A DNA stretch of 64,000 nucleotides from Mycobacterium sp. JS623 (GCF_000328565.1 NC_019966.1:5704001-5768000); one strand, 5' to 3'. Shown: positions 8,909-17,947, counted from the first letter of the stretch. Numbers and translations are program-made. Notes: a model not told the origin generated them from the letters alone.

Positions 8909-9891
8909 CGCGACAGGCGCTCCATCGCTTCGTTGACCAAGCCGAAAGTGAGCCGCTTGGTACGCCGCGCGGCGTTGAGGACTGCTTTGCGGCCCGCCGA
9001 GACAGGCTGGAGCGCAACGCCATCGCCGACACGAACGCTGCCGCCGATTTGGACCCAGCAGTAGACGCCGAGGCATCGGTCCGCTCGAGTAGCCACGGCC
9101 TTGGTGATGCGGCGGTCGACCTCGATACCGGGTTGCGCGCGGCTGGGCATGACGCACCGAATCGTCGGCATCGCGACGTGGAGAACCACGTCGCCAACCG
9201 CGAGGTTCGCGCCCGTCCAGTGTGACTCCGGTAGCTCGTCTTCTGGATTGTCCAGTGCCAGTAGTACATTGGGCCGGAATCGGCGCACATTGAGATCGCT
9301 GCCGACCTCTGCGCCGATAGTTGCCAGGCTGGTCTTGGTCAACACATGAATAGGAGCAAGGTCGACGAACATGCCAGGCGGGGTCGAGTAGCGGGTGAAG
9401 TTGACCATGTCCGAGACCCGCACCATCGAAAGGTCGGGCAGCTTCTCATCGTCTGACATGCCAAAGGCGGAGCGAAGCCAACCGGCCGACATGGTTTCGG
9501 AGCGCTCTTCACGAGTCAGCTTGTGCAGGCTGGTGTCGTCGGCAGGCGGCAGCGCAGTCAACCGCACCTCGCGCCCCACGAGCTCGGAGAGCTTGGCGTG
9601 CACACCGTCGTCGCTGCTGGACATCACCGTCCCGTCGGGGAAGCTGATTTCGACCTCGGGGACGTTGCCAGGGCCCGCGTCGGGTGGGACCGCGCCGAGG
9701 TAACGAGCGGTCGCGGTCAGGAGCACCGGGAGTTGCCGCGCGGATGCCGTGACGTCCTTCGCTACATCGCGAACGGCCCATAAGCGGTCGCCAAGCACTC
9801 CTCTGGCGCTCAGGTCGGCCTGTTCAATCTGCGTCCCGCCCAGCGACTTGACGGGGTACCGCCACAGTTCGGCGACCTGGCCGATGGTCAT
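8905..9891 (-). CDS. MOSC-domain protein
   Basis: The protein has 328 residues from ATG 9891. The N-terminus VAELWRYPVKSLGG is the signature of the MOSC N-terminal beta-barrel domain, and MPTIRCVMPSRAQ belongs to the C-terminal MOSC domain with its conserved cysteine. MOSC proteins bind the molybdenum cofactor or sulfur and carry out reductions of N-hydroxylated or related compounds. Nothing links it to sterol metabolism except position. It converges on the SnoaL-like gene and shares its stop palindrome. Confidence 0.85.
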   Translation of the reverse strand: MTIGQVAELWRYPVKSLGGTQIEQADLSARGVLGDRLWAVRDVAKDVTASARQLPVLLTATARYLGAVPPDAGPGNVPEVEISFPDGTVMSSSDDGVHAKLSELVGREVRLTALPPADDTSLHKLTREERSETMSAGWLRSAFGMSDDEKLPDLSMVRVSDMVNFTRYSTPPGMFVDLAPIHVLTKTSLATIGAEVGSDLNVRRFRPNVLLALDNPEDELPESHWTGANLAVGDVVLHVAMPTIRCVMPSRAQPGIEVDRRITKAVATRADRCLGVYCWVQIGGSVRVGDGVALQPVSAGRKAVLNAARRTKRLTFGLVNEAMERLSR

Positions 9892-9913
9892 GACGCCACG
9901 GTACGGCGCACCG

Positions 9914-10441
9914 CTAGGTAACGGGCTGCATTCCGGTCATGTAGCGGCGGGCCAGGTCCTGATAGGCGCCGGGGTTGGTGTCCACCCACATCTGGGCACC
10001 GGTGCCCGCGATCGGACCCCGCACCTTGGCGGGCGAGCCGGTCACCAGGACCTCGTCGGGGATCTTCGTGCCGCCGACCACCAGCGAATGGGCGGCGATG
10101 AGGCTGCGGGCACCGATGACGGCGCCATCGAGGACCGTGCAATGGTTGGCGAGCACGGCCTGGGCCCCGATGTGCACCCCGTGCACCACGCAGCCGTGCG
10201 CAACCGTCGCACCGGGGCCGACGTCGACCGGAATGCCAGGCGGGGCGTGCAGCACGCAGTTGTCCTGCACGTTGGCGCCCTCACGGATGATGATCGGGGC
10301 GAAGTCCGCACGGATGACCGCGTTGAACCACACCGACGCACCCGCCTCGACGTGGACGTCGCCGACCAGCGTCGCGGTGGGGGCGATGAATGCGCCTCCA
10401 TCGATCGTCGGCGAGCGACCCTCAAATGAGTACAACGGCAT
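9914..10441 (-). CDS. Gamma-carbonic-anhydrase-like hexapeptide-repeat protein (Rv3525c-like)
   Basis: This 175-residue left-handed beta-helix protein has repeats such as APTATLVGDVHVEAGASVWFNAVIRAD and GATVAHGCVVHG, which fit the gamma-class carbonic anhydrase / transferase-hexapeptide family. Histidines in VLHAPPG, AHGCVVHG and NHCT could be the trimer-interface metal ligands. Start ATG 10441. It is Rv3525c by order. It lies divergent to kshA, with the KstR box at 10498-10511 between them. Confidence 0.87.
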   Translation of the reverse strand: MPLYSFEGRSPTIDGGAFIAPTATLVGDVHVEAGASVWFNAVIRADFAPIIIREGANVQDNCVLHAPPGIPVDVGPGATVAHGCVVHGVHIGAQAVLANHCTVLDGAVIGARSLIAAHSLVVGGTKIPDEVLVTGSPAKVRGPIAGTGAQMWVDTNPGAYQDLARRYMTGMQPVT

Positions 10442-10497
10442 CGTCTAGATATACCGCAGGTAAAACCCGTCTAGATTGCGCCCCGGGGGGCAAAAAC

Positions 10498-10511
10498 TGT
10501 AACGTGTTCTA
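10498..10511. promoter_or_regulatory. KstR operator upstream of kshA
   Basis: TGTAACGTGTTCTA fits TnnAACnnGTTnnA and lies 29 bases upstream of the kshA GTG. A short direct repeat CGTCTAGAT (10442-10450 and 10468-10476) lies on the gamma-CA side; its meaning is unknown. Confidence 0.88.
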
Positions 10512-10540
10512 GTTAGAGAGCACAGATTGGGAGGCCCGAG

Positions 10541-11686
10541 GTGACCACCGAAACCGCAGGCATTCGCGAGATCGACGCCGGCGCGCTGCCGGACAGGTAC
10601 GCGCGTGGCTGGCACTGCCTTGGCCCGGTGCAGGACTACCTGGACGGAAAGCCGCACGGCATCGAGATCTTCGGCACCATGCTGGTGGTCTTCGCCGACT
10701 CCAATGGCGACGTCAAGGTGCTTGACGGGTACTGCAGGCACATGGGCGGCAATCTCGCTCAGGGCACGATCAAGGGCGACGAGGTCGCCTGCCCGTTCCA
10801 CGACTGGCGCTGGGGCGGCGACGGCAAGTGCAAGCTGGTGCCCTACGCCAAGCGAACGCCCCGGCTGGCCCGCACCCGGTCGTGGTCCACCGATGTCCGC
10901 GGCGGGCTGTTGTTCGTGTGGCACGACCACGAAGGCAACCCACCGCAGCCAGAGGTGCGTGTCCCAGAGATTCCCGAGGCCGCCAGCGACGAGTGGACCG
11001 ACTGGAAGTGGAACTCGATCCTGATCGAGGGTTCGAACTGCCGCGACATCATCGACAACGTCACCGACATGGCGCACTTCTTCTACATCCATTTCGGCCT
11101 GCCGACGTATTTCAAGAACGTCTTCGAGGGCCACATCGCGTCGCAGTACCTGCACAACGTCGGCCGCCCGGATATCAACGACATGGGCACCACTTACGGT
11201 GAGGCGCACCTGGATTCGGAGGCGTCGTACTTCGGTCCGTCGTTCATGATCAACTGGCTGCACAACAGCTATGGCGGATTCAAGGCCGAGTCGATCCTGA
11301 TCAACTGCCACTATCCGGTCACCCAGAATTCCTTCATGCTGCAGTGGGGTGTGATCGTCGAGAAGCCGAAGGGGCTCGACGAGGAGACGACCGAAAAGCT
11401 GGCGACGGTGTTCACCGAGGGTGTCAGCAAGGGCTTCCTGCAGGACGTCGAAATCTGGAAGCACAAGACCCGCATCGACAACCCGCTGCTGGTCGAGGAG
11501 GACGGCGCGGTCTATCAGATGCGCCGCTGGTATCAGCAGTTCTATGTGAATGCGGCGGACGTGACGCCCGACATGACCGACCGCTTCGAGATCGAGATCG
11601 ACACGACGGCCGCCAACGAGAAGTGGCATGTCGAGGTCGAGGAGAATCTCAAGCAGCAGGCTGCCGAGGAAAAGACCGGCTCTTAA
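10541..11686 (+). CDS. kshA: 3-ketosteroid-9-alpha-monooxygenase, oxygenase subunit
   Basis: The 381-residue Rieske non-haem iron oxygenase has Rieske ligands Cys65/His67 and Cys84/His87 (YCRHMGG and CPFHDW). The mononuclear iron region NVTDMAHFFYIHFG follows near residue 180. KshA with reductase KshB hydroxylates C9 of 3-ketosteroids, and together with KstD this opens ring B. GTG 10541 is preceded by GGGAGGCCCGAG, a good ribosome site. It is the Rv3526 orthologue by order. The KshB reductase gene is not in this window. Confidence 0.96.
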   Translation: MTTETAGIREIDAGALPDRYARGWHCLGPVQDYLDGKPHGIEIFGTMLVVFADSNGDVKVLDGYCRHMGGNLAQGTIKGDEVACPFHDWRWGGDGKCKLVPYAKRTPRLARTRSWSTDVRGGLLFVWHDHEGNPPQPEVRVPEIPEAASDEWTDWKWNSILIEGSNCRDIIDNVTDMAHFFYIHFGLPTYFKNVFEGHIASQYLHNVGRPDINDMGTTYGEAHLDSEASYFGPSFMINWLHNSYGGFKAESILINCHYPVTQNSFMLQWGVIVEKPKGLDEETTEKLATVFTEGVSKGFLQDVEIWKHKTRIDNPLLVEEDGAVYQMRRWYQQFYVNAADVTPDMTDRFEIEIDTTAANEKWHVEVEENLKQQAAEEKTGS

Positions 11687-12151
11687 ATGACGCCGCGCGA
11701 TCAAGCCCCAGACGTCGACCAGCTCGCCCGGTCGATGCTGAGGCTCTATGGCGCACACGACGATGACGACGAGCACCGCGCGAATTCGGACATTGGTGCC
11801 CGAAGTTTATCTGGCGCACCGGACTTCGCGTCCGACCCGGACCGGGCAGCCGCGGTGCGGGAAGCCAGCCTGCGCGACCGGGAGCGGTACCTGACGTCGG
11901 GACTGGTCTCGGTCGACTGCCGTTTCTGTCACGTCACAGTGCAGGTGAAAAAGCTGGGGCCGGGGCATACTTCCGTGCAGTGGAACACGGAGGCCTCACA
12001 ACGTTGCGCGTACTTCAGCGAGATCCGGCAGTCCGGTGGTGAGTCCGCTCGCGCCCGGGCGTGCCCGAAGCTTGCCGACAGCATCAAACACGCGGTCGCC
12101 GAGGGGTGCTTGGAGGAAGTCTCTAGTGCTGCTTCGCCGGGCGACGGGTGA
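11687..12151 (+). CDS. Conserved hypothetical protein (Rv3527-like)
   Basis: This is a 154-residue protein whose ATG follows the kshA stop directly (TAAATG), so it is probably co-transcribed and coupled. The N-terminal half is acidic and probably flexible. The C-terminal half holds SVDCRFCHVTVQV, then CAYF and RARACPKL, so four cysteines could bind a metal or an iron-sulfur cluster. It corresponds to Rv3527 by position. No function is known to me. A role with KshA (for example electron transfer or assembly) is only suggested by context. Confidence 0.8.
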   Translation: MTPRDQAPDVDQLARSMLRLYGAHDDDDEHRANSDIGARSLSGAPDFASDPDRAAAVREASLRDRERYLTSGLVSVDCRFCHVTVQVKKLGPGHTSVQWNTEASQRCAYFSEIRQSGGESARARACPKLADSIKHAVAEGCLEEVSSAASPGDG

Positions 12152-12186
12152 CGTTCTGGGTCGGTTGTGTGCAGTTTGTGGCGGTG

Positions 12187-13332
12187 TCACAGCCCCTTGA
12201 AGCGTTCTTTGACCTGCTCGTCGGTCAAGCCGTAGTCGGCCAGGGAATACGCGTGCTTCGGCGCACGCGGGCCCTTCTTGCTCTCGGTGTGGGTGTTCTC
12301 TGCGGCCGCGCGGGTCTCGTCGGTGAAGTCGATGCCGAAGTGGCGATAGATCTTCTCCAGCTCGCGGACCGGATCGGCGATGAAGTCGAAGTAGTCCATA
12401 TCGTAAAACTGCGTTGAATCATGCTTGGCCCGTTCGGCATTGAACAGCTCCAGGCCGCGCGACCACGTCTCCAGCGAGTCCTGGCCGATCGTCTCACCGA
12501 CGAAAGTGGTCGACCAACCTTCGGTCGTGTGCTGCGCCAGCGAGCACATCGACGCCATGATCGTCTCGGCGGGCCGGTGGCACTGAATCACCAGCGCGTC
12601 GGGATACGTCGCGAACAATGCATCGAGCGCGAACAGGTGGCTCGGGTTCTTCAGTACCCATCGCTTCTCGGCGTCGTTCAGCCCGATCAGCTGAAGGTTC
12701 TTGCGGTGCCTCCGATATGACCGCGTCCAGTCCTGCTTGGCCAACCAGCGCGCATAGGTCGGGACATGCGCGAGCGTCTCGTACGACACCGAGTGCAGCG
12801 ACTGCCGCAACAACTGCCAGCACTCCTCGACATCGTCGGCGGTCATGTAATGCAGGCCGGTGTAGTCGGGGTTTTCGTTGTGCGCCTTGGTGAATTGCGC
12901 GTCAAGCTGCTGAAAAACCGGGTTCTCCGACCAGGTTTCGCGCGGCGGACGGGGCTGGGGGAACTCGGCGAGCCACAGCTGAAGACCCTGGTGTCGCGGA
13001 TCGGCGGCCAACAGCCGGTGCAACGCGGTGGTGCCAGTGCGCGGCAGACCGGTGACGAAAATCGGCCGCTCAATCGCCACATCGGCGTGCTGTGGGTACT
13101 GCTTGAACGCCGCCTCGGATACCAGTCGCGCCACCAGAGCGTTGCGCACAAAGAAGCGATTCATCTTGCTGCCCAGCTCGGTGAGTCCGGCGTCGTTCTT
13201 GAAGGACTCGAGCAGCACCCCGAGCGCCTCACGGTAGTTGTCGTCATCGGCACCGAAATCGTCGAGCCCGCAGGCCTTCGTCGCCGACGCGTGCAAATCC
13301 TCGACGGTCCCGACATCGGTACGTGGTGTCAC
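12187..13332 (-). CDS. Sulfotransferase-family protein (Rv3529c-like)
   Basis: The 381-residue protein has the PAPS 5'-phosphosulfate loop as FVTGLPRTGTTALHRLL near residue 100, and VIQCHRPAETIMASMCSL fits the 3'-phosphate-binding region. Such enzymes transfer sulfate from PAPS to a hydroxyl; the acceptor is unknown, and a steroid-derived alcohol is only a guess. The start ATG overlaps the stop of the SDR gene by four bases. It corresponds to Rv3529c. It is the last gene of the operon controlled from 15254-15267. Confidence 0.88.
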   Translation of the reverse strand: MTPRTDVGTVEDLHASATKACGLDDFGADDDNYREALGVLLESFKNDAGLTELGSKMNRFFVRNALVARLVSEAAFKQYPQHADVAIERPIFVTGLPRTGTTALHRLLAADPRHQGLQLWLAEFPQPRPPRETWSENPVFQQLDAQFTKAHNENPDYTGLHYMTADDVEECWQLLRQSLHSVSYETLAHVPTYARWLAKQDWTRSYRRHRKNLQLIGLNDAEKRWVLKNPSHLFALDALFATYPDALVIQCHRPAETIMASMCSLAQHTTEGWSTTFVGETIGQDSLETWSRGLELFNAERAKHDSTQFYDMDYFDFIADPVRELEKIYRHFGIDFTDETRAAAENTHTESKKGPRAPKHAYSLADYGLTDEQVKERFKGL

Positions 13333-14111
13333 GCTTTGAACTCCCCGCAGTTCACGTCGAGGGTCTGTCCGGTGATTCCGCTCGACAGGTCGCTGGCCAT
13401 GAACAGAATCGCCGACGCCACCTCGTCCTCGGTGGGCAGCCGCTTCAGGTCGCTGTTGACCGCGGCGGCCTTGTAGATCTCGTCGACGGTGGTGCCGTAC
13501 TTCGAAGCCTGATGCTCGAAGTAACCCTGCAGCGTGCCGCCCCAGATGTAGCCGGGCAACACGGAATTCACCCGAATACCTTGGGGGCCAAGCTCACTGG
13601 CCAGCGACTGCGACATGGCCAGCAAGGCCGATTTGGCCATCTTGTACGCGCCCTGCTTCGGGTCGGAGTGGCGCACCACCATCGAGTTGACGTTGACGAT
13701 CGCGCCCTTCGCCTCCGTCAATGCAGGCGTGAAGCCCTGGATCAACCGCAGTGCGCCAAGCACGGTGAGCTCCAACGTGTCTCGAATGTGGTCAAAGGTG
13801 GTGTTCGCGAAGGGCTTCATGGACGGCACCTTGAACGCGTTGTTGATCAACACGTCGACCTTGCCGTACGCCGTCAGCGTCTCGGACACGAGGTTGTTCA
13901 CCTGTGCCTCATCGGTGATGTCAGTACCCACCGACACCGCACGCCGACCGAGATCGGTGATCTGCTTCGCGACGTCCTCCAGGCGCTCGACGGTGCGGGC
14001 CGCCAGCACCAGGTCGGCACCGGCCTCGGCACAGCGCCGCGCGAGCGTGGTGCCAAGGGCAGGACCCACACCGCTGATCACGACAACCTTGTTGTCCAGC
14101 AAACCGGCCAT
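13329..14111 (-). CDS. Short-chain dehydrogenase/reductase (Rv3530c-like)
   Basis: The SDR protein has 260 residues. The cofactor loop reads VVVISGVGPALGTTLARR, with an atypical GVGPALG in place of GxxxGxG. The catalytic pair is YKMAK, and NVNSMVVRHS supplies the serine. The C-terminus ITGQTLDVNCGEF is typical of the classical family. Rv3530c is its positional counterpart. It sits between a DUF1214-like gene (4-base gap) and the sulfotransferase (ATGA overlap). A dehydrogenase acting on a sterol hydroxyl is inferred from the regulon. Confidence 0.88.
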   Translation of the reverse strand: MAGLLDNKVVVISGVGPALGTTLARRCAEAGADLVLAARTVERLEDVAKQITDLGRRAVSVGTDITDEAQVNNLVSETLTAYGKVDVLINNAFKVPSMKPFANTTFDHIRDTLELTVLGALRLIQGFTPALTEAKGAIVNVNSMVVRHSDPKQGAYKMAKSALLAMSQSLASELGPQGIRVNSVLPGYIWGGTLQGYFEHQASKYGTTVDEIYKAAAVNSDLKRLPTEDEVASAILFMASDLSSGITGQTLDVNCGEFKA

Positions 14112-14114
14112 CTA

Positions 14115-15242
14115 CTATCCCACCATCCTGTGTCCAATTTGCTCCTGGCGCTGGGCAATTCGCGCACGCCAGTCTTCCTCAGAGATCTTGTTCTGTTCGT
14201 AATACGGCAACGACGCGGGAACCTTGTCGAAGTCGACGAGCTCGACGGTCGGCCCGTCGGCCTCCGTCAGCTCACGCGACACCCGCTGCCAACGGAACTG
14301 CAGGAACCCCTTCTTGTGCCCCAGTGTCTCGACCCAGTTGGTGACGCCGGGGTTGCGGTCGGTGACCACGATGCGGATCTTGCCGTCCGGATCGGCTTGC
14401 GCCTGAGTGCCGTTCAGTGACGTCTGGTGGTTGATGTAGTCCAGCGAGATGTACCACAGGCTGCCCAGCTGGAACCCGAGGTACGGCGCATCGGTCACCG
14501 GCAGCGTGATGACAAGGGCCTGGTCGTCACGCAACTCGTAGTGACCCGCCGACGAGTACTGGGTGGCCAGCCCGCCGGGCGTGAGTCGAGGCGCCACCAT
14601 AGTGTTGACCGGAATGTTCAGATAGAACCACTGCGGAAACTGCAGCCACGTCTTGACACGCTGCACCAGTTGCTTACCGGCTGTGACGTAACGCTTTTCG
14701 ATCAGCTCGCGAGTCAGCGGCGGCGGTGCGGTGCCCGCGGTGTCGGGGCGCTTGATGGCGAATGAGCCCCGCCGCGCCGCCCAGTCGTTGTAGACCTCCC
14801 TGATCACCAGCTGCGACGGGGTCTCCGGCCGGAACCGCCATTCGAAGCTGCCGTCGGACGCGATGTCGAGCTTGCGGTCGTCGAATGCGGTTTCGCTATC
14901 GGGCACCACCTCGTCGGTGTATTCGCCGCCCAGCAGCTGGAAGCTCACATCGGTCGTGGTGCCGCGCTTGCCGGTCACGACGTACTCGTGGCCGGGCAGC
15001 ACCCGGGTGCCGAAGTACAGCGTGTCAGGGTTGTCGAGGCCCATCTTGGTGAACGGGCCGGTGCCGGTGTGCAGGAAGGGATGGTCGCGGTCGTAGTCGA
15101 ACGCGACGTGCGTACATGCCGCGATGCAGCCCGCAAGGTACTGCAGGCCCTCCAGCAGGTCGGCGTCGGATTCGATGTGCGGCGCTTCGGAGACCAGTTT
15201 CTCGGCCTCGGCGATCGCCTCGATGAGTGGCTGCGTGTACAC
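14115..15242 (-). CDS. DUF1214-like conserved protein (Rv3531c-like)
   Basis: The predicted protein has 375 residues from GTG 15242 (VYTQPLIEAIAEAEKL), equal to the length of Rv3531c. The longer ATG reading from 15365 would cross the KstR box and the IclR promoter. The C-terminal half (FYLNIPVNTMVAPR, then SAGHYELRDDQALVITLP and LGFQLGSLWY) resembles DUF1214 proteins. Its function is unknown. The KstR box at 15254-15267 begins 12 bases upstream of the GTG, so it overlaps the leader. Confidence 0.8.
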   Translation of the reverse strand: MYTQPLIEAIAEAEKLVSEAPHIESDADLLEGLQYLAGCIAACTHVAFDYDRDHPFLHTGTGPFTKMGLDNPDTLYFGTRVLPGHEYVVTGKRGTTTDVSFQLLGGEYTDEVVPDSETAFDDRKLDIASDGSFEWRFRPETPSQLVIREVYNDWAARRGSFAIKRPDTAGTAPPPLTRELIEKRYVTAGKQLVQRVKTWLQFPQWFYLNIPVNTMVAPRLTPGGLATQYSSAGHYELRDDQALVITLPVTDAPYLGFQLGSLWYISLDYINHQTSLNGTQAQADPDGKIRIVVTDRNPGVTNWVETLGHKKGFLQFRWQRVSRELTEADGPTVELVDFDKVPASLPYYEQNKISEEDWRARIAQRQEQIGHRMVG

Positions 15243-15253
15243 GCCCTTGAAAC

Positions 15254-15267
15254 TAGAACGTGTTCTA
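15254..15267. promoter_or_regulatory. KstR operator upstream of the DUF1214-SDR-sulfotransferase operon
   Basis: TAGAACGTGTTCTA fits TnnAACnnGTTnnA. It is 12 bases before GTG 15242 on the minus strand and about 47 bases before the IclR gene on the plus strand. Confidence 0.9.
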
Positions 15268-15277
15268 CCAGGAGTCA

Positions 15278-15304
15278 ATATATCGACCGTGACGGTACAT
15301 ATAT
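15278..15304. promoter_or_regulatory. Probable operator of the IclR regulator (imperfect palindrome)
   Basis: A 27-base inverted repeat has arms ATATATCGACCGT and ACGGTACATATAT around one central base; 11 of 13 arm positions pair. It lies 9 bases upstream of the IclR-family ATG and 10 bases from the KstR box. Its place and symmetry suggest an autoregulatory site that could also affect the divergent operon. This is inference. Confidence 0.6.
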
Positions 15305-15313
15305 GGACCGGCG

Positions 15314-16234
15314 ATGTACGCTGCTCGCGTGTCCGCCCCAGAGTCCGCCGGCCGTGCATCACCACCGACCGAGCGCGTCGTCCGCATCCTGGACTTCCTG
15401 GCGAGCCGGCCGGAAGACCGCTTCGGCCTGTCTGACCTGGCCCGCAGGGTGGGGCTGAGCAAGCCGACGTGCCTCGGCATCGTCACATCGCTCACCGACG
15501 CGGGCTACCTGGTCCGGGACGCCGCCGACAAGACCTACCGGCTTGGGCCGTCGTTGATCACGCTTGGACACAAGGCGCAGGAGTCGATGCGGGTCAGCCC
15601 CGCGGCCCGCGACGAGTTGCGCAGGCTGTCGGCGCGCTTCGATGTCACCGCGGCCCTGTCGGGCGTGGTCGACGATCGGATCACGCTGCTGGATCTGGTG
15701 GCCCCCGCAGGCGCCCGACCCGGCGTCGAGGTCGGCCAGAGTTACCCGTTCGCGCCTCCCGTTGGGTTGATGTTCGTGCTCTGGGACGACGAGGCCGAGC
15801 GCAACTGGCTCGCCAAGGAGCCCACGATCCCGCTGCGGACGAACACCGAACGGCTCAACCGGGTGATCGCGGCGTGCCGCGCCGACGGCTACCTCGTCGA
15901 GCGCCTGACGCCGGGCGGACGTCGGCTGTATTCGTTGATGGCGGGCATGTCGAGCAATCTGCCCGACGAATTGCGTGCGCTGCTCGGCGAATTGGTGTCC
16001 GACATCGGCGAGCGGGTTTACCTGCGCGACGAAAGCGCCGGCGGCCGAACGCGCCATGACATCAGCGTCATCTCCGCGCCGGTCTATGACCACTATCAGC
16101 GTCAGGTGATGGTCGCGTCCATGCACATCGGAAAGTCGTTGACCGACAACGAAATCGCCGAGAGGGCGCGCGCACTGGTGGCGACTGCCGACGCCGTCAC
16201 CAAACAACTCGGCGGCGCAAAGCCTGCAGGCTAG
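15314..16234 (+). CDS. IclR-family transcriptional regulator
   Basis: The protein has 306 residues from ATG 15314 (a GTG at 15329 is an alternative). The N-terminal winged helix-turn-helix runs from about residue 20 to 85 (VVRILDFLASRPEDRFGLSDLARRVGLSKPTC). The C-terminal effector domain starts near residue 95 and has the family's MVASMHIG stretch near its end. It is divergent from the DUF1214-like operon and close to a KstR box, so it may fine-tune that operon in response to a steroid-derived ligand. I do not recognise an M. tuberculosis counterpart at this position. The TAG stop shares CTAG with the convergent gene. Confidence 0.9.
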   Translation: MYAARVSAPESAGRASPPTERVVRILDFLASRPEDRFGLSDLARRVGLSKPTCLGIVTSLTDAGYLVRDAADKTYRLGPSLITLGHKAQESMRVSPAARDELRRLSARFDVTAALSGVVDDRITLLDLVAPAGARPGVEVGQSYPFAPPVGLMFVLWDDEAERNWLAKEPTIPLRTNTERLNRVIAACRADGYLVERLTPGGRRLYSLMAGMSSNLPDELRALLGELVSDIGERVYLRDESAGGRTRHDISVISAPVYDHYQRQVMVASMHIGKSLTDNEIAERARALVATADAVTKQLGGAKPAG

Positions 16235-16938
16235 TAGGCGTACGTATTCGCGGGCTTGTCGATGCGTGTCACCCGCGACACCGCAACCGTCGGAACGAAG
16301 TTGGTCGATATTGTCGACGTTCCGGGGACCACGGTGCCCTCCACTTGCAGCCAGGTGTCTTCGGGGTAGCCCGCCGCCTCGGCCGCCGCGGCGCCGGACA
16401 GATGGACTCGAGCCAATTGCGCGTCGGCCGCGCAGCAGACGATGACGACGCGGCCAAGATCGGTGCCCTCGGGGTACTTGACCGTGAAGCCGGCAAGCGT
16501 GATGAGCCTGCGGTCGAGGCTATCGGCGGAATCCGCGGCGGCCCGCATGACCACGTCGGGAATCGACACGGTCGGCGCGCGTCCGGCGGGCAACGGCGGA
16601 AACGCTCGCTTCGGCGGTGCAGTCACGGCGACGGCCGCGGGCGCGGCTCCCTGCGCGCCGAGCGGCGGCGGTACCACGAACGTCGTCAGCGCGATAGGCA
16701 CCAGCAGCAGCCACACCAGCCACGGCCGACGCCGATGCCCGTGCTCGTCGGCATCGGGGGCGCGTCGCAGATCGTGAACGATGGACGCCACTGCAAGGGC
16801 AATCAGTACGACGGCCGCGGCGATCAGCCACGGCAGCAATGACGGCTTCACGAAGTTCAGGTAGGTGCCCTTGATCGCCATCACGAGCGCGCTGAGCCCG
16901 ACAAGCAGGACGAGGGTGTTCTGCGTGCCCCTGCTCAT
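16231..16938 (-). CDS. TIGR03943-like membrane protein, partner of the permease
   Basis: The 235-residue protein has two N-terminal membrane segments (TLVLLVGLSALVMAI and WLIAAAVVLIALAVASIV), a third near residue 75, then an extracytoplasmic domain with VVIVCCAADAQLARVHL. The layout fits the TIGR03943 / YcgQ family, normally encoded beside a DUF318 permease, as here with ATGA overlap. The transported substrate is not known. The paired cysteines in VCCAAD could bind metal. Confidence 0.82.
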   Translation of the reverse strand: MSRGTQNTLVLLVGLSALVMAIKGTYLNFVKPSLLPWLIAAAVVLIALAVASIVHDLRRAPDADEHGHRRRPWLVWLLLVPIALTTFVVPPPLGAQGAAPAAVAVTAPPKRAFPPLPAGRAPTVSIPDVVMRAAADSADSLDRRLITLAGFTVKYPEGTDLGRVVIVCCAADAQLARVHLSGAAAAEAAGYPEDTWLQVEGTVVPGTSTISTNFVPTVAVSRVTRIDKPANTYAY

Positions 16939-17921
16939 CTGAGGACCACCAGTCCGACGAGGGTTGGGATGACCGTGGCGACGACGAAGGTCGCTGGGCC
17001 GAAGCGAATTGCGAAGGGACGGCCGAACATTCCGGCCTGCATCGCCGACAGCTTGACGTCAACCGCGGGTCCGACGACAAGAAACACCAGCCGCGGCAGC
17101 AACGGCAGCATTGTCAGGCTGGCGGCGACAAAGGCGTCGGCCTCCGAACACAGTGCCAACACGACCGCCAGCAGCGCCATAGTCAGAACGCCGAGCACAA
17201 GGTGCCCAGCCAGATGTTGAAATACCCAGGGCGGCAAAGCAACTCGTAGCAGCGCTGCCGCAGCGGCGCCGAGTACCAGATAGGAGGCGGCCTGCAGAAA
17301 GTCGTGGCGTGCCGCCTCGGTGAACACCGTCCAGCGAGAGACGTCGGTGGCGTGTGGCGTTGGCAAGCGCCGGGTCACCCATTCGGCGCGGCCCCAGCGT
17401 TGCCACAGCAGTCCCATCGTGATCGCGGTGAGTAGCGACGCCACACACCGGGCAAGCACCATCGCGGGCTGGCCGGGAAACGCCACCGCCGTGGCCACCA
17501 GCACGACGGGATTGATGGCGGGTGCCGACAGCATGAACGTCAACGCGGCCGCACCGGACACCCCGTCCCCGAACAGTCGTCGGGCCACCGGAACCGAGCC
17601 GCATTCACAGCCCGGCAGCGCAGCACCGCCCACTCCGGCGACCGCCACGGCGACCGCGGGCTGAGACGGCAGCCAGCGGGCCAGCCTGTCAGCCGACACG
17701 AACGCGGCGATCAGGCCGCTGATCACCACACCGAGCACCAGAAACGGCAATGCCTGAACGAACACGCCGCAGAACACCGTCGCGGCCACGCTCACGTCGG
17801 CATGACCGGCCACAAAAGCACTCATCGCGCCGGCCGCCAAGGCCAGCGCGATGAGCGAGGCGAGCAAGATTTCCATCGACCCGATGCGCCTACGGCGCTG
17901 AATGGGTGCGGTGACGGTCAC
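16935..17921 (-). CDS. Permease of the DUF318 / UPF0718 family
   Basis: This 328-residue polytopic protein has roughly eight hydrophobic segments. GCECGSVPVARRLFGDGV near residue 105 is the conserved cysteine motif of the family, and SAPAINPVVLVATAVAFPG follows. These permeases with a TIGR03943 partner are thought to move a small molecule or metal, but this is not proven. It lies 26 bases downstream of a hemophore-like gene on the same strand, so an operon of secreted binder, permease and partner is plausible. Confidence 0.85.
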   Translation of the reverse strand: MTVTAPIQRRRRIGSMEILLASLIALALAAGAMSAFVAGHADVSVAATVFCGVFVQALPFLVLGVVISGLIAAFVSADRLARWLPSQPAVAVAVAGVGGAALPGCECGSVPVARRLFGDGVSGAAALTFMLSAPAINPVVLVATAVAFPGQPAMVLARCVASLLTAITMGLLWQRWGRAEWVTRRLPTPHATDVSRWTVFTEAARHDFLQAASYLVLGAAAAALLRVALPPWVFQHLAGHLVLGVLTMALLAVVLALCSEADAFVAASLTMLPLLPRLVFLVVGPAVDVKLSAMQAGMFGRPFAIRFGPATFVVATVIPTLVGLVVLR

Positions 17922-17947
17922 AGGCCCATCTTGCCTGCCTTACCTGA

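Noticed and set aside
10445..11776. 443-codon open frame antisense to kshA
   Set aside because: It is a shadow of kshA with no ribosome site or family.
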